Assembly: GCA_041907145.1 (NCBI GenBank)
Contig: JAYRHW010000220.1
Coordinates: 1 to 21,488, forward strand
DNA: 21,488 nucleotides
Reading direction: 5' to 3'
Origin: JAFLCA01 sp041907145
Lineage (GTDB): Bacteria > Bdellovibrionota_C > UBA2361 > JAFLCA01
The notes beneath the pieces were generated by a model. It saw only the letters and a list, made by a program, of their open reading frames with translations, searched no databases and was not told where the DNA came from. Shown one piece after another: positions 14,588-21,488 of this stretch. Position numbers and translations under genes: made by a program. How positions within the stretch are numbered: the stretch's first letter is position 1; the number at the start of each line of letters is the position of its first letter.

Positions 14588-17371
14588 CTATACTTTTTGT
14601 CCGGTCTCTTCAGCGCGCATGCGAATGATCTGCTTGCGCACATGAAACAGGAACAGAAGCTTCTGCTCAGTTTCAGTGAGCTTGCCCTTTCCAGTAACGA
14701 TATCCGCGACAAGCCCGTCGAGAATCGGCTCCTCCCCGCGTTCGAATGCTGCCTTGCACCGACCATGCAGCTCCTCATGCGGGCGGGCGCGCTCAATCAT
14801 CTTGGTCCACGGACTTTCGTCCTCGCGGCGTTTCAGCTGCTCAAACCGGCTGCTGTAAATGATCGACAGCATTTGCTGCATGCGGGCCAAATAGTTGTGG
14901 TCCTTGAGGACTCTCGCCCTACCCGCCTCAGCGATTGCCTTCCGCTCCTCGGGATGCTGGAGGTAATAGGCTATCTTCTCCTTCAAATCGCGTGCGGTAG
15001 AAAAGGTCACGACTTCCTTCCCGGCCTCAAAACACTCCGGCAGGAGACTGCGTTCATCAACGAGCTGAAACGCTCCTGCTGCGGCTAATTCGAACGTGCG
15101 TGGATTTACGAAATCTCCGAAGGGATCAACACCATCCCGCTCGTCAGATGAGTGCAGATTGATATTTATATCGGTAGCATTGAAAATTTTAACGTATTCC
15201 TCCGGGCTCAGTCTGCGCCCCTTCTCCTGCACCAATCGATCGAATGGACGGCACTCCGGCCACTCAGTGCCCCAAATTTTAAAGGGCATGTCGGCAAAAG
15301 AAGCGAATACCTGCTGGCGGTTGTGGTAGCCGGCACCAACAAATGAAATCGGAGATCCCCACCGCTGCTTTTCCTCAGGCGAAAGCTGCACCGGCCTGTG
15401 GACGAAGGGATCGCAGCCTACTGGCAGATAATGGACTTCGGGACAGCCGGCCTTCTTGATATCTTCAATGCACTCGCCGCGCTGTATCGTAAAGATAAAA
15501 TCGTAGAATTTGGCTACATCCTTCCAATAGGTGAAGCGCTTATAGTCCTCGACGAACCAGAGCACCGTTATCATTCCGCGTTTGCGAAGTTCGGTCAGCA
15601 CGCGTGGCGAGATCGGGGCCTGCGCCATGCACAGTACGATATCGACAGGCTTTTCCGTAAGCGTTTCGAGAATGACCTGCGAGATCATTTCGATGTATAC
15701 GCCCTGGAGCGATTGCTGTCGGAGCTTGCTGGTTACGAACTTAGACGGGATATGAAATCCTTGAGCGTAGCCGCCCATGTCAAGTTCACGCACGCGCTGC
15801 TGCAGTCCCGCAAGCCCGCGGGTGCAGTACGCCGTCATGGGCAAAGTGCCGCCCTGCACCGGTCCAACAACCGCCATTTTGGGATGCAGGCTCTTTATAC
15901 CGCGCGTTCCATAGAATTGAGATTTCAGTTCACGGCAAAAATCCGGTTCGCTGGAGAGCGTCTGCGGACGCATCAGCAATTCTGTCAACGACGTGAAGAA
16001 GTCTACTGGTGGCTGCGAGCCGACATGCAAGCCTTGGATCCGTTCGAATACAGCTCTCAGGTCGCGTGAATGCAACGCCGCTACAAATGAGGCCATCGAA
16101 GGCTCGAGAACAAGCAGCTTCTTGGAAGACTGTTGAAGAATCGACTCGATATGGTAGCCAAGCCCAAATCCACATACCGCCAAAGACTGGCAATCGTTGA
16201 CGCGCCTCTCCTGCAGAGCGCGCCTTGCCCAGGCATCTCCAGCTGAACGAGGCTTGGCGGGATGATCCATGCACTGTCCCCGCTCCCACAGCACGGGACC
16301 ATCATCGGTTACACGAATTTCCAGTTCTGCAACCGATGGTGAAGCGAAACTTCGAATAAGTTCGTATACAGAGGGAAACCGCTGCTGAAGAACTCGGGTA
16401 TTCCCCTCCCAGACACCAGCATCATGCGGGGCAGCAGCGCTGCGCTCCCTGGATTCAATCTCCTTGATAATGCGATCGAGCATATCGCGGGTATCGATGG
16501 TCGCGTTTTGATTGTGAGTAACGGCAAATTCTACGGCCTGTTTGGCGCGGGCAGTGTCGCCGGACTTAAGAAGGTCCTGCGCGTAGTTGAGAGCAGTCCA
16601 ATACTCGAGTTCATTGGCAGATTTTTCGACCGTCACCTCAATCTCGCCCCCGGGCAGCAGCGCGTTCGATATAGCGGCGATATCAGCCGCTTCACCCGAC
16701 TTGCTCTCGAGCATCGCAATCATGGCCTTGATGCCGAGCTCGTCGAAAGAGACCTTGATGGGCAAAACTAATTCTGTGAGCGAGAGAAGCTTGAAGCCTG
16801 CCAACTCGAGGGCCATCCGCAGATTCTTCTCGGCATAGCACCGCACATGGAGCGTATCATCCTCGCATACTCTGTACTCCGAGCCGGTGTACACCTGCAG
16901 ACGGCACTGGCCTCCCGGTTTCAGCACTCGATGCATTTCACGAAGATAATTTGCAATCACATCGGTCGGCATGCTGGTAAGCGCCGCGTAACTAAACGCA
17001 ACGTCTACGCAGCCATCAGCGACCGGCTGCAAATCAAATCCATTTCCTACGTAAAGCTCGAGATTTGCAGGCTCACCAATGAGCTGCTTGGCTTTTTGTA
17101 TTGCCGAAGATGAAACATCGAAACCAATGACGCGCTTATAGCGAGTGACTGCCGGCTTCAGCAGCCGACCCACGCCGCAGCCGAGCTCGAGAATAACCTT
17201 CTCTGAGGTGCCTGCAATTCCCTGTGTGATGATACCAAAGTCTCGCTCACCAGATTCCCACATCGCAGCGTCATCGCTGTGCCCATCGCTCATCCAGAAG
17301 CGATAGTCATGATTCACTCGCCGGTCCCAATCGTCCTTCATTCGGCGAGCTAATTTAGTGAAATCGGCCAT
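14588..17371 (-). CDS. Fusion protein: SAM methyltransferase + Maf-like region + CgeB-like glycosyltransferase
   Basis: The product is 927 aa from the ATG at 17371, preceded by AGGA at 8 bases. Residues about 55-165 are a class I methyltransferase (VILELGCGVGRLL, VIGFDVSSSAIQKAKQL, AFSYAALTSM, MHRVLKPGG). Residues about 255-310 are a short helical, TPR-like stretch. Residues about 325-490 look like the N-terminal half of flagellin-associated Maf/DUF115 proteins (RFPSVYELI, LWERGQCM, LAVCGFGLGYHIESIL, LLVLEPS). Residues about 495-850 are a GT-B glycosyltransferase of the CgeB/GT1 type (ITVLWFVEDYKRFTYW, ISFVGAGYHNRQ, INLHSSDERDG, VNPRTFELAAAGAFQLVDE, Glu761 in the donor site). It is cytoplasmic and heads a three-gene operon. 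It probably builds or modifies a surface glycan, likely flagellin-linked; the acceptor is unproven. Confidence 0.85.
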   Translation of the reverse strand: MADFTKLARRMKDDWDRRVNHDYRFWMSDGHSDDAAMWESGERDFGIITQGIAGTSEKVILELGCGVGRLLKPAVTRYKRVIGFDVSSSAIQKAKQLIGEPANLELYVGNGFDLQPVADGCVDVAFSYAALTSMPTDVIANYLREMHRVLKPGGQCRLQVYTGSEYRVCEDDTLHVRCYAEKNLRMALELAGFKLLSLTELVLPIKVSFDELGIKAMIAMLESKSGEAADIAAISNALLPGGEIEVTVEKSANELEYWTALNYAQDLLKSGDTARAKQAVEFAVTHNQNATIDTRDMLDRIIKEIESRERSAAAPHDAGVWEGNTRVLQQRFPSVYELIRSFASPSVAELEIRVTDDGPVLWERGQCMDHPAKPRSAGDAWARRALQERRVNDCQSLAVCGFGLGYHIESILQQSSKKLLVLEPSMASFVAALHSRDLRAVFERIQGLHVGSQPPVDFFTSLTELLMRPQTLSSEPDFCRELKSQFYGTRGIKSLHPKMAVVGPVQGGTLPMTAYCTRGLAGLQQRVRELDMGGYAQGFHIPSKFVTSKLRQQSLQGVYIEMISQVILETLTEKPVDIVLCMAQAPISPRVLTELRKRGMITVLWFVEDYKRFTYWKDVAKFYDFIFTIQRGECIEDIKKAGCPEVHYLPVGCDPFVHRPVQLSPEEKQRWGSPISFVGAGYHNRQQVFASFADMPFKIWGTEWPECRPFDRLVQEKGRRLSPEEYVKIFNATDININLHSSDERDGVDPFGDFVNPRTFELAAAGAFQLVDERSLLPECFEAGKEVVTFSTARDLKEKIAYYLQHPEERKAIAEAGRARVLKDHNYLARMQQMLSIIYSSRFEQLKRREDESPWTKMIERARPHEELHGRCKAAFERGEEPILDGLVADIVTGKGKLTETEQKLLFLFHVRKQIIRMRAEETGQKV

Positions 17372-17464
17372 GTACGAGTCCTACGCGAAAAAGAAGACAC
17401 TTCTCTCGTCCCGATTATGATGCTGCGATGCGAGGTATATCTTCCCGAAAGACGGCCCTCGGAG

Positions 17465-17480
17465 TGTCAGAAAAATGACA
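17465..17480. promoter_or_regulatory. TGTCA-N6-TGACA palindrome upstream of the glycosylation operon
   Basis: TGTCA (17465-17469) and TGACA (17476-17480) are perfect half-sites around GAAAAA, 94-109 bases upstream of the start codon at 17371. The spacing would suit a dimeric regulator. No convincing sigma-70, sigma-28 or sigma-54 promoter was seen in the same gap. Confidence 0.3.
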
Positions 17481-17588
17481 GCTGAAGGCAGCCAGTATCC
17501 TGAAGGAAAATGAGGACTTAGTTATTACTTGAAATGCCGATTTGGCTGGGTGACTTTCCTAAGAGGAGAGCGACAACTGCTTATCCAT

Positions 17589-19166
17589 CTACGTACTGCA
17601 CTCCGCTGACCGCATTCGATAGTTCAGAGTCACGAAGCGGACTCCGAAAAGCCACATCCGGTGTTCAGCTATCACCTCGCCGGCGCGCTCTCCTAGGGAA
17701 ACCCGAATCGTTTCATTCAACGGCATCTTGAAGCGTACCCGGCGAAAGCAAAAATAGACTCCTTCGTCACCAGCGTTATCGACATGCGGCAGCGAAGTAA
17801 GATCCAGCGTCGCGTCCTTCAAGCATAATCGTAGGATACTCGAAACCGTTCCGAATGGGAGCGGGAAGGCGATATTCATATACACTCGCTCGGAATCCTT
17901 GTGTGTCGCGTAGGTTGCCACGTACATAGTGCGCTTTGACTGCGGCTCCCATCGCAGCCAGGCTCGCACTTCAGGTCGCGGGTCCCCTGGTAAGTGAATG
18001 CGAGCAATTTCACTAACTAGCTGCTCAGACCCAAGGGTAAGTGCGAACTGCTCCCAGCGCGCAAAGGCTGATTGGAGCTTAGCCCAAATTCTTCCAAATG
18101 GCTCATGCCACTGCGCAGCTACATCGATCGAATACTCGGCAGTGCGTTCATAGAATCGCCTTACCTCCTGAGGGACCTGAGCCACTACGAGCTCTGGTGA
18201 GTCAAAGACAGAGAGATCTGGCACGAAGCCGCTCTCCGTGCCACCGGACATCTTAAAATTTTCAATCCAGCTTCTAACTGCCCCGCGGGAGATCGCTCTC
18301 GATAGGGGAATGTCTTGAGCTGCTAACTGCGGCGGAAGCGCCTCTACAAAGAAAAGCAGGATTGGAACTAGTAGCAGTGCATTTGGTAATCCATGATACA
18401 GCAACATGATTTCGAGGGATGTGATCTGGCCCGAGGAAAATGAGAGTGCTTGCCATCCGGTAAAACTAAGCAATGTGGCCGCAAAAACAGCACCCCTGAC
18501 CCACGATCTGGAGTTAAGGGCCAGCACGATTAGGCAGAGCAGCGCACCGGCTCCCAGGTAAACTATGGAGGTTTGGCCTGAGAAATTGCCATTTCCTATC
18601 GAAAGGGCAACTCCCCAGAATCCTACGTAGTAAAGGATGAAAGCAATTCCCACGGCCGCTCGACTCCTTGAACAATCAAGGGGAATCAGCCTTGTTGCGG
18701 CTGCCAGCAACATTGGAAAGAGATGAGCTGCGAACAAAAAATGGACTACCGTAAATCCCGAGAGCGGCCACTGCACATGCATGAGCGGTCGCTGCAGCAG
18801 GATGGAATCGAGCCAAACGACTGCTCCCACAAAGTGGACAAGACTAACGTCTACAAACGCCTCATCGACTCGCTGGAGTCCATGCAGGGAAATGCGTATT
18901 GCGACAGCAACGATCACAACCAGGGCCAGGAAACTGACCGTAACCGCGAGCAAATGGCCAGAGACCCTCGGATCCAGAAAGTAAAGAGGCATGGAGGTCA
19001 GAGCTGCCAATCCGACGACACTATAGAGCAACCGCCCCCAGATGATGCCGCCGTTGTACCTACGAGGGAGCCAGATATGCGCGGCCAAAAAATGCAGGAG
19101 GAACCCGACTCCAATAACCAATGGAATGACAAAATCAATCATGCGATTACTAGTCTGCGGATCCAT
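17589..19166 (-). CDS. YndJ-like integral membrane protein with a soluble C-terminal domain
   Basis: The product is 525 aa from the ATG at 19166; an ATG at 19142 is the alternative, and neither has a strong SD. Residues about 8-295 contain eight or more hydrophobic segments, including VHFVGAVVWLDSILLQRP and FTVVHFLFAAHLFPMLLAAATRL. The VHFxxAxxxxPxLxA pattern is what led to the YndJ assignment (Bacillus subtilis YndJ family, function unknown). Residues about 310-525 form a soluble beta-rich domain (FVPDLSVFDSPELVVAQVPQEVRRFYERTAEYSIDVAAQWHEPFGRIWAKL, EVRAWLRWEPQSKRTMYVATYATH). That is the usual YndJ architecture. It is monocistronic, ending 218 bases before the start of the glycosylation operon on the same strand, with no terminator visible. 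Confidence 0.75.
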   Translation of the reverse strand: MDPQTSNRMIDFVIPLVIGVGFLLHFLAAHIWLPRRYNGGIIWGRLLYSVVGLAALTSMPLYFLDPRVSGHLLAVTVSFLALVVIVAVAIRISLHGLQRVDEAFVDVSLVHFVGAVVWLDSILLQRPLMHVQWPLSGFTVVHFLFAAHLFPMLLAAATRLIPLDCSRSRAAVGIAFILYYVGFWGVALSIGNGNFSGQTSIVYLGAGALLCLIVLALNSRSWVRGAVFAATLLSFTGWQALSFSSGQITSLEIMLLYHGLPNALLLVPILLFFVEALPPQLAAQDIPLSRAISRGAVRSWIENFKMSGGTESGFVPDLSVFDSPELVVAQVPQEVRRFYERTAEYSIDVAAQWHEPFGRIWAKLQSAFARWEQFALTLGSEQLVSEIARIHLPGDPRPEVRAWLRWEPQSKRTMYVATYATHKDSERVYMNIAFPLPFGTVSSILRLCLKDATLDLTSLPHVDNAGDEGVYFCFRRVRFKMPLNETIRVSLGERAGEVIAEHRMWLFGVRFVTLNYRMRSAECST

Positions 19167-19346
19167 GGCTAACGGTACTCACGCCTCAAAGCAGATCACA
19201 AACCAGAATCTAGGAAGTATGATTACTAAGGTTCGCAGCGCTGGCGGCCTCAATACTCAGTGCAAGATTTGCGCAGGATGTGTGGAGCCTCGCCACACGC
19301 GGCCCAACAACAGGCTCGCTGCTAGCCCAAATAGGGCAGCCGGACG

Positions 19347-19374
19347 TAGACTCTGTCTAACCAGTTATTATTAT
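19347..19374 (+). promoter_or_regulatory. Candidate promoter for the beta-helix gene
   Basis: TAGACT (19347-19352, 4/6 to TTGACA) and TATTAT (19369-19374, 5/6 to TATAAT) are 16 bases apart. Transcription would begin near 19381, so the leader would start just before the first arm of the hairpin switch. Confidence 0.35.
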
Positions 19375-19390
19375 TACGTTTATCAAGGAT

Positions 19391-19439
19391 CTGGCCCAGT
19401 CACCTGGTTCAAAAGGGGGCCAGGCTGCCCTGGCCCAGT
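19391..19439 (+). promoter_or_regulatory. Attenuator-like leader: one arm can pair with either of two identical copies
   Basis: CTGGCCCAGT occurs twice (19391-19400 and 19430-19439). GGGCCAGG (19417-19424) lies between them and can pair with the first copy (7 bp, long loop) or with CCTGGCCC at 19429-19436 (8 bp, CTGC loop), but not both. No T tract follows on the plus strand. The hairpin ends 55 bases before the GTG. Confidence 0.5.
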
Positions 19440-19490
19440 GCTTGCAAACATCCCCTAAGCGTCGGGCATCCCTCCCGAATTGGTGGTTTG

Positions 19491-21488
19491 GTGGTTGGAA
19501 AGATCTCGGGGCGACTCAATGTTGCCCGCTACATTCTCGCACTTCTCGTCGTGACCCACTGGAGTCTGGACGCCCAATATTTATTCGCCGCACCTAAAAA
19601 AGGAACGATCACATTTAACGCACGCCTAGTTTCCCACGAGCAAGTTCGGCTCACGTGGAAGAATCTAAGGAATCCCGTACGGAATACCTCCTTGATTCGC
19701 TTTCGCAAGAGCGCAAGCGGCCGTTTCGTGAGGTCGAAATCGTTCAGACTGACGACGACAAGCGGAATTCTGATCGACCTTCCGGGAGACGGCCTCTTCA
19801 CCTATTCCCTCGCCTCCAAGACCAGCGGCAATATCTCGACACTGCGCACATCAGGACAAATTCAAGTTCAACGCCGAGGCAGGCCGCGCCGCACCCCTAC
19901 TCCCCTTTTTACTGCAACAGCAGCCGCGAGCCCTACACCGATGGTTACTGCGACAGCCACCCCAACTTGGACGGCCACGCCTGGAATGCTCACTGCCGAT
20001 TGCCCGCTTCATCCCATACGCGGGCCGCTCATCGCTACCGTGGCCAGCACGCAAGAGCTTTTAGCCGCGCTGAATTCTACAAATGGCAATTCGACGATAC
20101 TCCTGCAGCCGGGAAACTACAGCGACCTAACCTTCAATTCCCTTCATTTCTCCGACTTCGTCACAATCGCATCGGTTGATCCGAACAATCCGGCAATATT
20201 CGGGGCTCTATGGATTACTAATTCAAGCTACATACGCTTCGACGGAATATCCGTATACCACCCAATGAGAGCAGGAGAAGCAGAGTGGTCGCGCGCCGCC
20301 AATTTCGAGAACAGCCATCATATCGAGATTCTCAATTCTCGCCTTTCAGGCTCCGACGACGGTATTCCGGATAACGATATATACGGACTCTACACCGTTT
20401 CCGTTGATGACTTGATCATCGGAGGCAACTCCATCAGCAATTTCGTGCGGGGAACGATCATTGGCGGCGGCGATCGCACCCTTGTTTGCTCTAACCGGTA
20501 TAACCTTATCCGAAGCGATGGTATCGACCTTGCGGGAGTGGTGGACTCAAGGGTTGAAGGAAATTTCTTCTCGAACTTCTATCAATACGGCAGCGATCAT
20601 CCCGATGCCATCCAGGCGTGGAACGATAACGGCACCCGCACGATGGAAAATGTAACGATCCGAAAGAATGTCGTTCTGCGCGGTAGCGGGGATGTGATTC
20701 AGTCGATTTTTATCCAAAGCAATACTCCGCAATTCCCTAACCGCAATTTCGTCATCGATCACAACCTCATCTATCAAGGTCACATTCACGGTATATCGGT
20801 GGCTGATACCCAAGGCGTGCTGATTGAGCACAATACGGTGTTAACCGATTTCAACCCCGAACTGACAGAGGCTATCAATACCTCGAATACCGTCAATGCA
20901 GTAATTCGAAATAACGTCACCACCGCTATCGGAGGGTACCAAGACACCGGGCGTGTATTGGAAAATAACGTAATCGCGCAAAATGTCGACCCGCGCCAAA
21001 CGAACTCCTACGATAATCTATTCCTCAATGCCAACGCCGGTCCCACTGCGCAGCCAGGGGATTTCAGGCCTCGTCCAGGCAGCGCTCTTGTTCAGAGCGG
21101 CGAGGATATCGGGGCTCTTGAGTTCGAATTCCAGCCCACAACGCTGACTGCTTATGTCCTCTCGGACCGCAGTTCCGGCTCAGCACCTCTGGCAGTATAT
21201 TTTGATGGAACTGTAAGCGCCGGGCCGGCAGGAAACATAACGAGCTACACCTGGAATTTTGCTGACGGGCAGACCGCCACGGGATCGACCGTAGCCCATC
21301 AGTTCAGCACGCCAGGCACCTATGCGGTCACACTAACGGTCGGCAACGACCTTGGGCAAATTGCTTCGACCCAGAAAACAATTATCGTGAGCCAGTATGC
21401 GAATCCCGATTTTGTATACTACCTAAATTTCGACCAGAACTATCTCGACACCTCGGGACACGCTCACCAAGTACAATGCGTCAACAAT
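19491..21488 (+). CDS. Large secreted parallel beta-helix protein with PKD domain (3' end beyond window)
   Basis: The frame stays open for 666 codons from a GTG at 19491 (GGTGG four bases upstream; a TTG at 19488 is adjacent) to the last base. There is no in-frame ATG near the start, so an ATG-only search would miss it. Order: signal peptide (VGKISGRLNVARYILALLVV); Ig/FN3-like domain (about 38-125, GTITFNARLVSHEQVRLTW to GQIQVQRR), similar to that of the CAP protein; Thr/Pro linker (about 130-165, TATATPTWTATPG); right-handed beta-helix (about 180-545, repeated Asn/Ile rungs such as SHHIEILNSRLSG, TVSVDDLIIGGNSISNF, NFVIDHNLIY); PKD domain (about 551-635, ITSYTWNFADGQTATGS, GTYAVTLTV); then FVYYLNFDQNYLDTSG, like the start of a LamG/concanavalin domain. 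It resembles cell-surface polysaccharide-binding or pectate-lyase-like proteins. Catalytic residues cannot be assigned by eye. Confidence 0.88.
   Translation, partial: MVGKISGRLNVARYILALLVVTHWSLDAQYLFAAPKKGTITFNARLVSHEQVRLTWKNLRNPVRNTSLIRFRKSASGRFVRSKSFRLTTTSGILIDLPGDGLFTYSLASKTSGNISTLRTSGQIQVQRRGRPRRTPTPLFTATAAASPTPMVTATATPTWTATPGMLTADCPLHPIRGPLIATVASTQELLAALNSTNGNSTILLQPGNYSDLTFNSLHFSDFVTIASVDPNNPAIFGALWITNSSYIRFDGISVYHPMRAGEAEWSRAANFENSHHIEILNSRLSGSDDGIPDNDIYGLYTVSVDDLIIGGNSISNFVRGTIIGGGDRTLVCSNRYNLIRSDGIDLAGVVDSRVEGNFFSNFYQYGSDHPDAIQAWNDNGTRTMENVTIRKNVVLRGSGDVIQSIFIQSNTPQFPNRNFVIDHNLIYQGHIHGISVADTQGVLIEHNTVLTDFNPELTEAINTSNTVNAVIRNNVTTAIGGYQDTGRVLENNVIAQNVDPRQTNSYDNLFLNANAGPTAQPGDFRPRPGSALVQSGEDIGALEFEFQPTTLTAYVLSDRSSGSAPLAVYFDGTVSAGPAGNITSYTWNFADGQTATGSTVAHQFSTPGTYAVTLTVGNDLGQIASTQKTIIVSQYANPDFVYYLNFDQNYLDTSGHAHQVQCVNN

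Larger units (their letters stand above)
19167..19490. other. 324-bp divergent intergenic region with structured leader
   Basis: It separates the YndJ-like gene (minus) from the beta-helix gene (plus). No ORF or tRNA is seen. It contains a hairpin GTGTGG (19280-19285) / CCACAC (19293-19298), a candidate plus-strand promoter (19347-19374) and the competing hairpins at 19391-19439. Confidence 0.6.

Noticed and set aside
14581..14796. Longer N-terminus for the GT9 gene starting at 14796
   Set aside because: It overlaps the end of the 927-aa gene, is Ser/Arg/Cys-rich and unlike GT9 N-termini; the ATG at 14580 gives the expected start.
15398..16069. 223-codon plus-strand frame inside the 927-aa gene
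   Set aside because: The minus-strand frame has clear methyltransferase and glycosyltransferase motifs; the antisense product matches nothing.
19655..20179. 174-codon ATG frame near the right end
   Set aside because: Out of frame with the GTG-started beta-helix protein, which carries the signal peptide, Thr/Pro linker and continuous domains.
1..21488. CRISPR array, tRNA or rRNA genes
   Set aside because: No regularly spaced repeats and no tRNA T-arm/acceptor patterns or rRNA sequence were found on reading the gaps.

Overview
The window (roughly 53% G+C by eye) looks like a chromosomal segment of a Gram-negative bacterium. The reasons are a heptosyltransferase-type GT9 enzyme, a periplasmic DsbA-like oxidoreductase, a secreted cyclophilin and glycosylation genes of the kind found beside flagellar loci in delta-proteobacteria and Bdellovibrionota. 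The lineage is a guess; no rRNA or tRNA is present to fix it.

Layout. (1) 1-2685, housekeeping and envelope: the 5' part of pheS (leaving the left edge) behind a secreted cyclophilin on the minus strand; a divergent DsbA-like protein with a clear terminator; a small unknown protein on the minus strand. (2) 2686-5607: the ribosome-associated GTPase TypA/BipA, then a secreted CAP (SCP/PR-1) protein. (3) 5680-10765: two large genes of unknown role, a 704-aa TPR-like protein with a 19-bp palindrome over its predicted transcription start, and an 887-aa protein with four copies (period about 140 aa) of a tyrosine-recombinase core-binding-like module followed by a degenerate recombinase-like catalytic region. 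Between them lies a 173-bp element with 18-bp inverted ends and flanking TTA repeats, probably a MITE. (4) 10881-12210: mscL, a small multi-pass membrane protein, and a convergent RNHCP-family zinc-ribbon protein. (5) 12265-17371, minus strand: a tight three-gene glycosylation operon (methyltransferase/Maf-like/CgeB-like fusion, then GT9 with C-terminal extension, then a small beta-grasp-like/helical protein) closed by a strong terminator. (6) 17589-19166: a YndJ-like membrane protein. (7) 19491 to the right edge: a large secreted protein with signal peptide, Ig/FN3-like domain, Thr/Pro linker, parallel beta-helix, PKD domain and the start of a possible LamG-like domain; it starts at GTG and is preceded by a leader with two mutually exclusive hairpins.

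The most unusual item is the 887-aa recombinase-like protein with its MITE-like upstream element. Second are the glycosylation fusion operon and the domain shared by the two secreted proteins (CAP and beta-helix), both of which have GGCCC/GGGGCC hairpin-forming leaders.
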